Below, piece after piece: positions 18,907 through 27,116 of a stretch of 44,616 nt of DNA (its first letter is position 1; each line of letters begins with the position of its first letter). This DNA is from Gammaproteobacteria bacterium. GTDB taxonomy: Bacteria > Pseudomonadota > Gammaproteobacteria > GCA-001735895. The notes under the pieces are model-generated. The model did no database searches. It was not told where the DNA came from and was given only the letters and a program-made list of their open reading frames with translations. Both the position numbers and the translations under genes were made by a program. Where the stretch lies: NCBI GenBank assembly GCA_024225395.1, contig JAAEMR010000087.1, positions 1-44,616 of the forward strand, given 5' to 3'.

Positions 18907-18922
18907 AGCAAAGACTGTACCA
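18907..18922 (-). promoter_or_regulatory. Sigma-54 (-24/-12) promoter of the first REC-FapA operon
   Basis: The minus strand reads TGGTAC-AGTCT-TTGCT, one base from consensus in the -24 box and within consensus in the -12 box (TTGCW), with GG-N10-GC spacing. It is 66 nt upstream of the ATG at 18841. A palindrome at 18976-18992 sits about 88 nt upstream of the predicted start, where enhancer-type activators bind. Confidence 0.6.
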
Positions 18923-18975
18923 TTACCCAGATGTTCTATATTGGTCCATTTTCTGGTACCTATGAAGCACATGGG

Positions 18976-18992
18976 GCTATCATAATGATAGC
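18976..18992. promoter_or_regulatory. 17-bp palindrome, candidate operator or enhancer site
   Basis: GCTATCAT-A-ATGATAGC is a perfect inverted repeat with a single central base in the divergent region between 18841 and 19185. Its core TATCATAATGATA recurs exactly at 272-284 and in part, inverted, at 301-313. Which protein binds is unknown; position suggests control of one or both divergent operons. Confidence 0.45.
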
Positions 18993-19118
18993 TCCGAAAA
19001 ATCAATTACACTTCGAACAAGCTCAAATTTATAGTTTTAAATGACACCTAAAGTAAAAACAACCGATCAGACCCACAATAAACAGTTCTCAATACAATAC
19101 TCTTTGGTGATTCACCTC

Positions 19119-19135
19119 TTGGAATGATTCTTGCT
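19119..19135 (+). promoter_or_regulatory. Possible sigma-54 promoter of the MerR/SLOG gene
   Basis: TTGG-AATGATTC-TTGCT has GG-N10-GC spacing and a good -12 box, but the -24 box lacks the CAC. It lies 50 nt upstream of the ATG at 19185. Confidence 0.35.
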
Positions 19136-19184
19136 CTATATAGAGAAATAGCTATTCATACACTACATACTTGAGGTTTTGATC

Positions 19185-19937
19185 ATGAAATCCGTACCGT
19201 CCATCGCAGAAAATCTTGATATTTCATCCGGAACAATCCGGGAGTATCTAGAGCGGTTCCCTGAATTTTTCCCTGACCCGGTTGAACGGGATGGAATTAA
19301 AGTATATCCGCCTGAAACGATAGTGTTATTGAAAAAGATTCACAATTACTACCAAACAACCGATATGACAAAAGATCAGATCCGTGTGAAACTTGGAGGC
19401 ACTCAAGAGCAGGATGATGAACAAGTTCAAAGTCCTGTTCAGACATCAGCTGCAATTGATCCTGAACAGTTCATGGCTTTAGAACAGCGTCTGGATTCTT
19501 TAATTTCTATTCTTGAAAAACTGACAGCAACCATTTCTGATGCCGGTAGTGAAACATTCAGCCGCATTAAAAAACAGGTAAACAGCAGCCAGACCCTTAA
19601 TGACATCAATCAGAAGTTCACGGATATAGTCGAGCTTAAAAAAGGACAAAAATCCGAGGATATCGAAAAAAATGTTCTCAATGCAGACGGTACAATTATT
19701 TTTTCATACGGGATTATGCATTCCACAGCAAAGGATTCACTAGAGTTTGCAAAAGCACATAAAAAACCCTGGATTCATATCGATTTAGAGATTGAACAAC
19801 AACCATCATCTATCATCAGGGAATGGAACAAGCAGTTCAATATCAGAGTCCTTAATTTAGTCGGCCGGGATGTCAGCAAAATACCCGGACTTAAACGGTC
19901 TATCGATGATATGATTTCTTTGGTTATGCAGGAATAA
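19185..19937 (+). CDS. MerR-like HTH protein with C-terminal SLOG/cpYpsA-like half-domain
   Basis: A 250-residue protein. The N-terminus (about 5-65: SVPSIAENLDISSGTIREYL, then KVYPPETIVLLKKI) looks like a MerR-type winged helix that reads promoters. A variable linker and helical region follow (about 70-155). The C-terminus (about 160-250) has NADGTIIFSYG, the pattern KKPWIHIDL, and IRVLNLVGRDVSKIPG. This resembles the second half of the 'putative molybdenum carrier' cpYpsA family of the SLOG nucleotide-binding superfamily; the usual N-terminal half of that fold is not evident. Start ATG 19185 follows GAGG; a TTG at 19179 is less likely. The next gene begins 3 nt after its stop. Function unknown; ligand-responsive regulator is inference. 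Confidence 0.7.
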   Translation: MKSVPSIAENLDISSGTIREYLERFPEFFPDPVERDGIKVYPPETIVLLKKIHNYYQTTDMTKDQIRVKLGGTQEQDDEQVQSPVQTSAAIDPEQFMALEQRLDSLISILEKLTATISDAGSETFSRIKKQVNSSQTLNDINQKFTDIVELKKGQKSEDIEKNVLNADGTIIFSYGIMHSTAKDSLEFAKAHKKPWIHIDLEIEQQPSSIIREWNKQFNIRVLNLVGRDVSKIPGLKRSIDDMISLVMQE

Positions 19938-19940
19938 CTT

Positions 19941-20777
19941 ATGGGTTATATTTATCTGCCTTACATAATCATCCTTACACTGTTCATCACTGTTGAGTGC
20001 AAAAGACATCACCATTCATTTTTATGGGTAGCGGCAACCGCGTTTATACCATTGGCAGGATCCATGTTGCTGTTTAAAACCCGGGGGTGGCCTGGAATCC
20101 GTCTCATCTTGCTTAGCTTTACTTTTTTCATAGCAGCAGCAGGGACGGAAGTGTACCTTTTCAATATCTCACATGAGCAACATCAGTACAGGCAACTGCC
20201 TCCGGTACTTAAACAGGTTATCAGGCTTAATGAAAACGTTAAGCACAGTACAGTCAAAATCTACGACCTTTCCAGTAAACTGGACAGTATCAGTATGGTT
20301 CAATCCAGAATATCAGATATTCAAACCACACTCGAGCTTATAGCTATACTTGAACTTGAAATAAGCAACAACCAAATGGTCATTAACAACCTGATAGATT
20401 TTTTAAATAAAAAACATACTTATCTGTCAAAAAAAAATATCACCTGGGTGTTTTCTGTGAAAAAATTCTATCAGAACCCTATTGTGCTTAGGCACAATGA
20501 GCAAAGGTCATCCTACTACACAACCCTGAAAAATCTTTTAACATATACAAAAATGAATTTTGGCAAGATCATGAAAAGTAAAAGTCAGGTTCACAGGAAA
20601 AATTATAATGTGTATTATATGAGATACCGCCGGGCTGCCGATAAATTGAACCGCATCAATCGAGAACGGATCCAATACCAACATGAGTTTATACAAAAAT
20701 TTTCGGAAGTGGCTCCCCTTCTTCCTGGAAAGCACCAGATAGAGCCCTTCAGATTCTGGGATAAATTTTCATTTTGA
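19941..20777 (+). CDS. Membrane protein of unknown function with coiled-coil soluble part
   Basis: A 278-residue protein I do not recognise. Three hydrophobic segments occupy about residues 3-19, 28-46 and 52-74. After them comes a long helical, charged region (about 80-240) with YDLSSKLDSISMVQSRISDI and a basic stretch near 210-240 (KSKSQVHRKNYNVYYMRYRR). There is no catalytic motif. It begins 3 nt after the MerR/SLOG gene, so the two are almost certainly co-expressed and may work together, for example the membrane protein as sensor or anchor. It converges with the HDOD gene with a 12-nt gap. Confidence 0.65.
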   Translation: MGYIYLPYIIILTLFITVECKRHHHSFLWVAATAFIPLAGSMLLFKTRGWPGIRLILLSFTFFIAAAGTEVYLFNISHEQHQYRQLPPVLKQVIRLNENVKHSTVKIYDLSSKLDSISMVQSRISDIQTTLELIAILELEISNNQMVINNLIDFLNKKHTYLSKKNITWVFSVKKFYQNPIVLRHNEQRSSYYTTLKNLLTYTKMNFGKIMKSKSQVHRKNYNVYYMRYRRAADKLNRINRERIQYQHEFIQKFSEVAPLLPGKHQIEPFRFWDKFSF

Positions 20778-20789
20778 GTCAAAAGGTTT

Positions 20790-21656
20790 TTAGTGTGGAT
20801 CGATAATATTATAAAATTCTTTTATACCCTCTTCCTTGTTTCTTAAAAGATCGATAATATTTTTCAAATAGGACTGATCAATGCCGATTTCTTCCGGTGG
20901 ATTTTGTATTTTTGTTTGCACCGGGTTTCCACTATGACCAATACCGATTTTTTGGGTTATATAATCAGCGAAATTTAGGATTAAAGAGGGGCGTCTGAAT
21001 TCTTGTGGAGCCTTGTCCGGATGGTGGTGATACCTGCATGGTGCTATAATTGACCGGGGAAAATGCCAATGTTTCATCAAAATGCCAATCATTCGGGCAT
21101 GATCCAAACCCAAAACAGCATTTTCTGCGACATATAATGGTTTCTTTTCCTTTCTGGCATATCGGCCTACAATCTGGTATTCTTGCGTAAAATATAAAGA
21201 AAAAATCATTTTACCTACATCATGAAGAAGACCGGGAATAAACATTTTATCAGCTATTTCAGGGATAGTACGTTCAGCTATCTCTTTTGAAGCTGTGGCA
21301 ACACCGATCCCGTGCATCAAAAGCCCTTCCATATTTATTTTTCTTTCAGTCCGTCTACTAACTGCTGAAAGCACTTGCATACTTAGCGCAATTCCTAATA
21401 TTTCATTGAAACCGATCACAGCGACTGCACGTTTTACTGTATGGACTCTTATCCTTTGAGCATAATAGATTGAATTTGACAGCTTTAAAAGCTTATTGGT
21501 CATCCCCTGGTCATATTTAATCACATCGGTAAGTTCATCAGCTGAAGCGTTAGGGTCGCTGGCAATTTGAATTATTTTTTTTGCCATAGCATCCAGTGAC
21601 GGTAAATCACTTTGATCTGATCTGATAAACTTCACTAATTTGCGTTTAATATCCAT
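20790..21656 (-). CDS. HDOD domain signalling protein
   Basis: A 288-residue protein. The HDOD domain spans most of it: the opening LPSLDAMAKKIIQIASDPNA, the KLLKLSNSIYY motif, AVAVIGFNEI, and an HD pair in LLHDVGKMIFS followed by DHARMIGILMKHWHFP and YHHHPDKAP. HDOD proteins are related to HD-GYP enzymes but are usually non-catalytic and act as scaffolds in signalling, chemotaxis or cell-cycle control. Here the HD motif is kept. The ATG follows GGATGAATTTGT. The upstream gap holds a possible broken small gene at 21705-21902. It is not obviously in an operon. Confidence 0.85.
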   Translation of the reverse strand: MDIKRKLVKFIRSDQSDLPSLDAMAKKIIQIASDPNASADELTDVIKYDQGMTNKLLKLSNSIYYAQRIRVHTVKRAVAVIGFNEILGIALSMQVLSAVSRRTERKINMEGLLMHGIGVATASKEIAERTIPEIADKMFIPGLLHDVGKMIFSLYFTQEYQIVGRYARKEKKPLYVAENAVLGLDHARMIGILMKHWHFPRSIIAPCRYHHHPDKAPQEFRRPSLILNFADYITQKIGIGHSGNPVQTKIQNPPEEIGIDQSYLKNIIDLLRNKEEGIKEFYNIIDPH

Positions 21657-22115
21657 ACAAATTCATCCATTACCTTTTACATAAATATTTGATGTCTTGT
21701 ATTTTTATTTATCCAGCGATTTAGACATCTTCCTTTTTTCTTCCTTCATACTGATCAAATCTGCATTAATTTTGCAAGATTCATTCCGGGGGATACCGAA
21801 CAATTTGAATTTATCTTTTTGGATTAAAAAAAATTGTAATCAGCTTAATGTTAAAGGGTATGGATCAGTCTGGCCATTCAATTTGATGGCGACTGAAAAC
21901 ATCTATCAAATTGAAATATAGAATTAATTCCCTGACATATGCTTATCATATATAGACCCAATTTTTAATAAAATTTACTTCCCATCAGATTGGCCCATAA
22001 ATGCAAGTAGTCTATTGTAATTATATAAATTAAAGAAAGAGATGGGTCCATGGTATCGGAAAAACTGACTGACGATATTGAAATTCAAAATTAAATGGAT
22101 ACGAACTAACGAATA
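21657..22115. other. Intergenic region, mostly without recognisable content
   Basis: This 459-nt gap lies between the HDOD gene start and the stop of the NtrC-type gene. It is very AT-rich. The minus strand holds the interrupted small frame at 21705-21902. A plus-strand frame of 74 codons (21697-21921) lacks a ribosome site and coding character. No terminator with a clear U-run was found. Confidence 0.4.
21705..21902 (-). pseudogene. Possible small gene interrupted by an in-frame TGA
   Basis: The frame opens at ATG 21902 (MFSVAIKLNGQTDPYPLTLS), meets a TGA at 21840-21842, and then continues in the same frame for 44 more codons (QFFLIQKDKFKLFGIPRN..., ending KRKMSKSLDK) to a TAA at 21705. The charged, protein-like composition after the TGA suggests a 65-residue gene with one nonsense mutation. 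There is no homologue I recognise and no strong ribosome site, so this may be chance. Confidence 0.22.
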
Positions 22116-23477
22116 TCATAACTGGTTTTCAGGCCAGTATTTATTTAATTTTCGGTACAGCGTTGCTTCTCCGATTTTCAATAATTTAGCCGCTTTCTTA
22201 CGATGCTTATTGCACTTATGAAGTGCATTTTTAATTGCTGCTTTCTCGTATGAGGCCATTGAATCTTCTGAGGGTAAGGAAACTGGTAAATGTGGACCAG
22301 ATATTGTTTCCGAAAGATCAGTTAGTAATATTTTATTTTCTCTGCTTAAGGCCATGACCCTGCGGATTACATTCTCCAGTTCTCTTACATTACCAGGCCA
22401 TGAGTATCTGATTAAATGGGCTAAAGCGTCCTTGGAGATATCTTGGATTGTAGAAAAATCAGTTGTATTCATCTGGATAAAATATTTAATCAGTAAAGGT
22501 ATATCCTCAGACCTCTCCCGTAACGGTGGTGCAGAAATATTCACGGTTTCAAGTCTGTAATAGAGATCTTCACGGAATCGATTGTGTGAGATCTCATTCT
22601 TTAAATTCCGATTGGTGGCGGCAATTATTCGAATATCAACTTTTTGAAATTTATTAGAACCAACGGGGCGGATTTCCTTCTCCTGTAACACACGGAGTAG
22701 TTTTGCCTGTATTCCCAACGGTAACTCCCCGATTTCATCAAAAAACAATGTTCCTCCATGAGCAGCTTGAACCAGACCTTTTGCGCTCTGGAATGCCCCA
22801 GTAAAAGAACCTTTTTCATGGCCAAAAAGCTCACTATCCATCATGGTTTCGTTGATCGTAGCACAGTCGACAACAACAAACGGGGATTTGGCCCTGATAC
22901 TATGATGATGAATGGCCTTTGCGACGAGTTCTTTTCCAGTACCGGTTTCACCTTGAATTAAAACGGTTGCATCCGATTGACTGACCATACCGATCATTTT
23001 TTTTAACTGAAGCGTCTTGGAAGATGTACCGATTAATTTTTCATATTTAAACTTTACCCGAATCTCCTCTTTAAGCTTATGATTTTCTGTTTTCAACTGC
23101 CAGATTTCAAACAAATGACGTACTTTCGATATCAGGCTCTCCGGAAAAAAAGGCTTTTCAATAAAATCTTCTGCACCATGCTGGATGGCATTCACTGCAT
23201 GGGTAATATTACCATGCCCGGTGAGCATAATAACCATTACTGCTGGATGGTTGCGTTTTATTTTTTTTAACAGAGATAACCCATCCATTCCCGGCATCTT
23301 CAAGTCTATCAATGCTGCATGAACTTTGGTTTTTGACAATACGGTTAAAGCATCATCCGCACCGGATGCTTCATTCAATAAATATCCTTCATTTAAAAAA
23401 GTCCGGTTCAGGGTAGATAAAATATTTTTTTCATCATCTACAAAAAGTAGAGAAAATTTATCAGATTCTGCATTCAT
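22116..23477 (-). CDS. NtrC-family sigma-54-dependent response regulator
   Basis: A 453-residue activator. The N-terminal receiver has Asp58 in ALIDLKMPGMDG and a KPF lysine. The central AAA+ domain has Walker A GETGTGKE, the sigma-54 contact loop as GSFTGAF (Ser in place of the usual Ala), Walker B GTLFFDEIGE and sensor LRERSEDIPLL. The C-terminal Fis-type helix-turn-helix is KKAAKLLKIGEATLYRKL. It would bind enhancer sites and drive sigma-54 promoters when phosphorylated. It is the only DNA-binding response regulator in the window, and sigma-54-type promoters precede three nearby operons. No kinase gene is adjacent. The start at ATG 23477 has a poor ribosome site; upstream in-frame codons would add a hydrophobic stretch unlike receivers. 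Confidence 0.92.
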   Translation of the reverse strand: MNAESDKFSLLFVDDEKNILSTLNRTFLNEGYLLNEASGADDALTVLSKTKVHAALIDLKMPGMDGLSLLKKIKRNHPAVMVIMLTGHGNITHAVNAIQHGAEDFIEKPFFPESLISKVRHLFEIWQLKTENHKLKEEIRVKFKYEKLIGTSSKTLQLKKMIGMVSQSDATVLIQGETGTGKELVAKAIHHHSIRAKSPFVVVDCATINETMMDSELFGHEKGSFTGAFQSAKGLVQAAHGGTLFFDEIGELPLGIQAKLLRVLQEKEIRPVGSNKFQKVDIRIIAATNRNLKNEISHNRFREDLYYRLETVNISAPPLRERSEDIPLLIKYFIQMNTTDFSTIQDISKDALAHLIRYSWPGNVRELENVIRRVMALSRENKILLTDLSETISGPHLPVSLPSEDSMASYEKAAIKNALHKCNKHRKKAAKLLKIGEATLYRKLNKYWPENQL

Positions 23478-23642
23478 TAGTGTGCCACTAGTTTGAGGTT
23501 TTACATATGTTATTATACGTGAATTGAAAATTAATATAGTGGAAAAAAAAATAAAAATCAAATCCAAGTTGTTTAATTCTGTTTCCAGACACGAAAAATG
23601 GTTAGGGTAATTGTATTGTTTGCACTTGATGAGGCTGTAAGC

Positions 23643-26072
23643 CTAAGTATTACTTGAGATCTGTAGCTTATAATAATCCAAAATCCCATCGGATATCATT
23701 GTTTCCCTGATTGTACTCCTTGTGAGTGTTTCTTTCAGGATTAACGAGGCTTCCTTGGAAACTATTTTCGTGCCCTGTGTTATGGTCTGTCCGATAATGA
23801 CAACAGGATCTGAAGTTCCTATTTTCATGCATTCCTCTAATTTTTTCTTTTGTTTCATACACTTAATATTTTTTTTCTCCTGATCATTAATATGATCTGA
23901 AATTTTCTCTATTTTTGTTTCAACCTGATCTTGACGTTCAAAGAGCCGGTTTACTTCGATCTCAGCTTGTGTCTCTTTGTTTTTAAGTGACTTCAAAGAA
24001 GAAATGACCCTTTGAAGAGACTCTGTGTTCCCGGATGCCTTAAGTTCTGGAATATTTTTTTTGTATTTCCTGATATCTACAATAGCCCTGTCCTGCTCAA
24101 AAGCCTGTTCGGAAATCCTCTGGTGCAACTCAGTGGTTTTCTCGGTCAACATATTGATATTATTCTTATATTCTTTGATTTTTTGTAACGACTCGTCCAG
24201 AATTTCATTGTTTTCGTCCTCCAGTTTTTTAATGTGGTCGTTAAACCCAACTCTCAATACAGGCGCTCTGGAGGATATAGTTCCTACATTTCTAGCCTGG
24301 ATTCCGCCTTTAGCACTGACATTAGAAGCAATAATGTGGCCGCTTGAGATATCACATCTTCCGCCAAGTATGATTGTTGAATCAATAATTTCTTTCAAGA
24401 CTGTAAAGGTGCCGAATCCAAGTATCGTACAATTATTTATAAACTTCGTGTAAATATTGCCCACGGCGATAATGGTTGTATTTGTCATGCCATTGGATAC
24501 ATTCAGATCTCCTGTCAGATCTATTGTGCCCCCATCGATTTCATTAACTGTTAAACTATTACCCTTTACATGAAATCCATCTCTTATTGCTCCCCTAACG
24601 ATAACATTACCATTAAAATTAATATTCCCTGTGTTGTAATCGACATCGCCTTCTATAACCATTTCAGGATTAATGGTGACGACGCCCATGATATCAACAT
24701 GAGGCTGGCCAGTCTGCGCTGAAAAAATCAGGGATCCATCTTCAGATGCAACAGTACCAAATCCTGCAGTAAATAAAGGATCTGAGGGGGCATTGACAAG
24801 AATCTCATCACTAAAAACATTTATACCGGAAATCCCTTTTTCAGGAGGGATTTTCTTTGCCAGAAGATTTCCTTTTTCAATATATGGTACATCTCCCCTG
24901 TCACGAAAATCTATGGAGCCGTCCTTATTTAATTTACCGGATTTCTGGTAATCATCAGAAAACATATATTCAATATGAGCTTCTTTACTATAAACAGGAG
25001 CTTTTCCCACGGCAATAATAAAGGGTTCTTTTTCAATACTATTCAACCATTGCTGTATTTTGTCATCCTCGACAATTCCATAGCTTATTTTATAATGCCG
25101 CAGATATTCTAGCACAACGCTCAAGTCGAACAAGCCATTGCTCATTTCTTTTTTTAGTATCAATTGTGCTGTGACCTTGTCTTCTGAAATGATCAAATCA
25201 ATGTAGTCATCGAGATGATTCTGCATGCTTTTCAGCATTCCTGGGCTCTCAGTTGAAAGATCCATGCCCAGGGAATGAATCAGTGAACATTTTTTTATTG
25301 AATCGATCAAATCCGGGAACTCAGTCTCTCTGTTTTGTTTTAAAATAGAGTCTAATTCGGCTAACTCAAAATCATTTGAAAAACCAGACGTAAAACTGTG
25401 TATTAAATTGTCTATTTCAGATTTAACAATAATAAATTCTTGCAGGTAAGAGTCTTGCTGCAAAGCTGTGCCCTTGTGACTGATATACTGTTCAAGGGAT
25501 ATATTCACATTTAGGCGGGCGTCATCATCAGCTTGTCGTTTTTTTGCTCTCAAGGAGGCCAATTTTGCTTTTTTCCTGGTTATCAGACGTTTGGATTGCT
25601 TTTCCTTGGTTTTAAATTTTTTGGCTGTACTGAATAATTGCTTATTCTGACGGGAGATAAGTCTTTTAAACTGCTGATTTATTGTTTCTCTTTCAAAGTT
25701 CAGTTTACAGGTTTCTGCCTGAGAGATCAGATCTTTATCTAAAAATGGATATGTGACACATGCATGAATATTTCCAGAATTAATGGCATTGATCAGTTCC
25801 TTATTTTCTTCTTTTGAGGCAATCACCATTCTTTGTGTGAATGGCGAAAATTTTTCTACAGTTTTATTGAACTCCATATAACTTGTTCCATTCACCATCA
25901 ACCCACTGATAGTTAAAGAAAACATAGCATTGCTAATAGGTTTTATTTTGCTCAATATATCTGCAGAATGATTTTCGATTGATGCATCCCACCCTGATGA
26001 GCAAAGCACTTTTTTTACAGATTGACTGACTTCCTGATCTTCCAGGAAGATGAGAGCTTTTAATATTTTCAT
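23643..26072 (-). CDS. Pseudo-receiver-FapA (DUF342) fusion protein
   Basis: A 809-residue paralogue of the REC-FapA protein at 15232-18108. The receiver aligns without gaps to its upstream neighbour but has lost the key residues: the Asp position is Gly57 (LTISGLMVNG) and the conserved Lys is Tyr108 (CVTYPF). A basic coiled coil (about 130-195, KQSKRLITRKKAKLASLRAK) follows, then a FapA domain (IDFRDRGD...GNLLAKKIPPEKG), beta-helix-like repeats (GNINFNGNVIVRGAI, GTIDLTGDLNVSNG), a coiled coil (about 640-750) and a small end domain. It lacks most of the middle helical units of its paralogue. ATG 26072 lies one base after the upstream stop, exactly as in the other operon; ATG 26087 is an alternative. 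Confidence 0.83.
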   Translation of the reverse strand: MKILKALIFLEDQEVSQSVKKVLCSSGWDASIENHSADILSKIKPISNAMFSLTISGLMVNGTSYMEFNKTVEKFSPFTQRMVIASKEENKELINAINSGNIHACVTYPFLDKDLISQAETCKLNFERETINQQFKRLISRQNKQLFSTAKKFKTKEKQSKRLITRKKAKLASLRAKKRQADDDARLNVNISLEQYISHKGTALQQDSYLQEFIIVKSEIDNLIHSFTSGFSNDFELAELDSILKQNRETEFPDLIDSIKKCSLIHSLGMDLSTESPGMLKSMQNHLDDYIDLIISEDKVTAQLILKKEMSNGLFDLSVVLEYLRHYKISYGIVEDDKIQQWLNSIEKEPFIIAVGKAPVYSKEAHIEYMFSDDYQKSGKLNKDGSIDFRDRGDVPYIEKGNLLAKKIPPEKGISGINVFSDEILVNAPSDPLFTAGFGTVASEDGSLIFSAQTGQPHVDIMGVVTINPEMVIEGDVDYNTGNINFNGNVIVRGAIRDGFHVKGNSLTVNEIDGGTIDLTGDLNVSNGMTNTTIIAVGNIYTKFINNCTILGFGTFTVLKEIIDSTIILGGRCDISSGHIIASNVSAKGGIQARNVGTISSRAPVLRVGFNDHIKKLEDENNEILDESLQKIKEYKNNINMLTEKTTELHQRISEQAFEQDRAIVDIRKYKKNIPELKASGNTESLQRVISSLKSLKNKETQAEIEVNRLFERQDQVETKIEKISDHINDQEKKNIKCMKQKKKLEECMKIGTSDPVVIIGQTITQGTKIVSKEASLILKETLTRSTIRETMISDGILDYYKLQISSNT

Positions 26073-26073
26073 T

Positions 26074-26814
26074 TTAGACAATGCCATCCTTCATAATCTT
26101 TGGCATTTCAAAGCCATCACGGTTAGCTAATGCTTCAAATTCAGATAGTAAATCAATCATGATGTCTGAATAAAATGATGAAATCATTTCTGAATTCAGC
26201 TGGCCCTTTTTGATGAAAACTGTTTTCATTTCCTCAATTATCTGGTCGGCTGAAATTTCGGGTATCCTGACTATTTTTTCAATCTGATTCTGAATTTGAT
26301 CGATATCTTCATCAAGCAGGGAAATCTCTTGTCCATGTTTATCTATAGCTGTCTTCAGTTCCATATCGAGATGGTAGAGTTTTTTATTCTGTTCTTTTGC
26401 TGTGGCAATCAACGTATTGTCATCAAACCTGGATTCAAATATTTTTAATCCTGCTTTTATTGTTGTCATCAGCATCTCATTATCCCATGGTTTTTTAATA
26501 TACCGGTGCACTGCTCCTTTGTTAATTGAAGCAACTATGGTTTCAATATCCGAATATGCAGTTAAGAGAATACGAATCGTATCAGGACTAATCATCTTTA
26601 CTTTTTCCAGGAAGTCTGTACCCAGCATATCGGGCATCCGCTGATCTGAAATTACCAGTGAAAACACTTTATCAGTGGAATTAATCACTTCAAGAGCTTC
26701 GGAAACAGCCTGTGTGTACAAAAAATCAATACCTTCCATTGATAGGAGCCTGCCTATAGATTTGCCAACACTTTTCTCGTCATCAACTACAAGTATTTTA
26801 TGATTTTGTTCCAT
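26074..26814 (-). CDS. KPW-type receiver/coiled-coil protein, partner of pseudo-REC-FapA
   Basis: A 246-residue protein. The receiver is intact: Asp57 in LVISDQRMPDMLG, Thr in ILLTAYSD and Lys108 in YIKKPWDNEML. A coiled coil (about 130-190) and a C-terminal segment (SEFEALANRDGFEMPKI) follow. That segment matches the end of the protein encoded at 18110-18841, where the receiver has Asn instead of Asp. It probably passes its phosphorylation state to the FapA partner encoded one base downstream. The ATG follows AGAGAGATAC. A sigma-54-type promoter lies at 26863-26878. Confidence 0.87.
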   Translation of the reverse strand: MEQNHKILVVDDEKSVGKSIGRLLSMEGIDFLYTQAVSEALEVINSTDKVFSLVISDQRMPDMLGTDFLEKVKMISPDTIRILLTAYSDIETIVASINKGAVHRYIKKPWDNEMLMTTIKAGLKIFESRFDDNTLIATAKEQNKKLYHLDMELKTAIDKHGQEISLLDEDIDQIQNQIEKIVRIPEISADQIIEEMKTVFIKKGQLNSEMISSFYSDIMIDLLSEFEALANRDGFEMPKIMKDGIV

Positions 26815-26862
26815 GTATCTCTCTAAATTATATATGTAGCTACCGTCTTTCTATAAATGTCT

Positions 26863-26878
26863 TGCAATTATTGCGCCA
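26863..26878 (-). promoter_or_regulatory. Sigma-54 (-24/-12) promoter of the second REC-FapA operon
   Basis: The minus strand reads TGGCGC-AATAA-TTGCA: one mismatch in the -24 box, a perfect -12 box and GG-N10-GC spacing. It is 49 nt upstream of the ATG at 26814. Together with 14901-14916 and 18907-18922 it forms a set of three. Confidence 0.6.
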
Positions 26879-26932
26879 CACTTATTGGCATGTGAATTGT
26901 TTTATTTGAATTTATACAAGTATGGATCAAAG

Positions 26933-27116
26933 AAAAACTTAAATCAGCCGATTTTTGCCGATCACAAAGAGATGTTTTTAAAATAACCATCTGAAATTAT
27001 AAGAAATCAAGACAAAGTCACTAAATTACCGAGTTTCAGCTACAATAGGCTGAATTTTTAATCTAATCGCTATACAATACCCCCTGCCTATATTAGCAAC
27101 TCTCTATCTGGTAATG
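26933..27116. repeat. Long diverged direct repeat, copy A
   Basis: About 180 nt, starting AAAAACTTAAATCAGCCG and ending in ATTAGCAACTCTCTATCTGG, match the stretch at 36848-37027 in the same orientation with scattered substitutions and small gaps. Here the right end covers the last codons and stop of the kinase gene at 27104, so the copy is mainly the 3' flank of that gene. Confidence 0.8.

Noticed and set aside
21697-21921. Plus-strand frame of 74 codons in the gap before the NtrC-type gene
   Set aside because: No ribosome site, AT-driven composition and no recognisable motif; the opposite strand reads more like protein.
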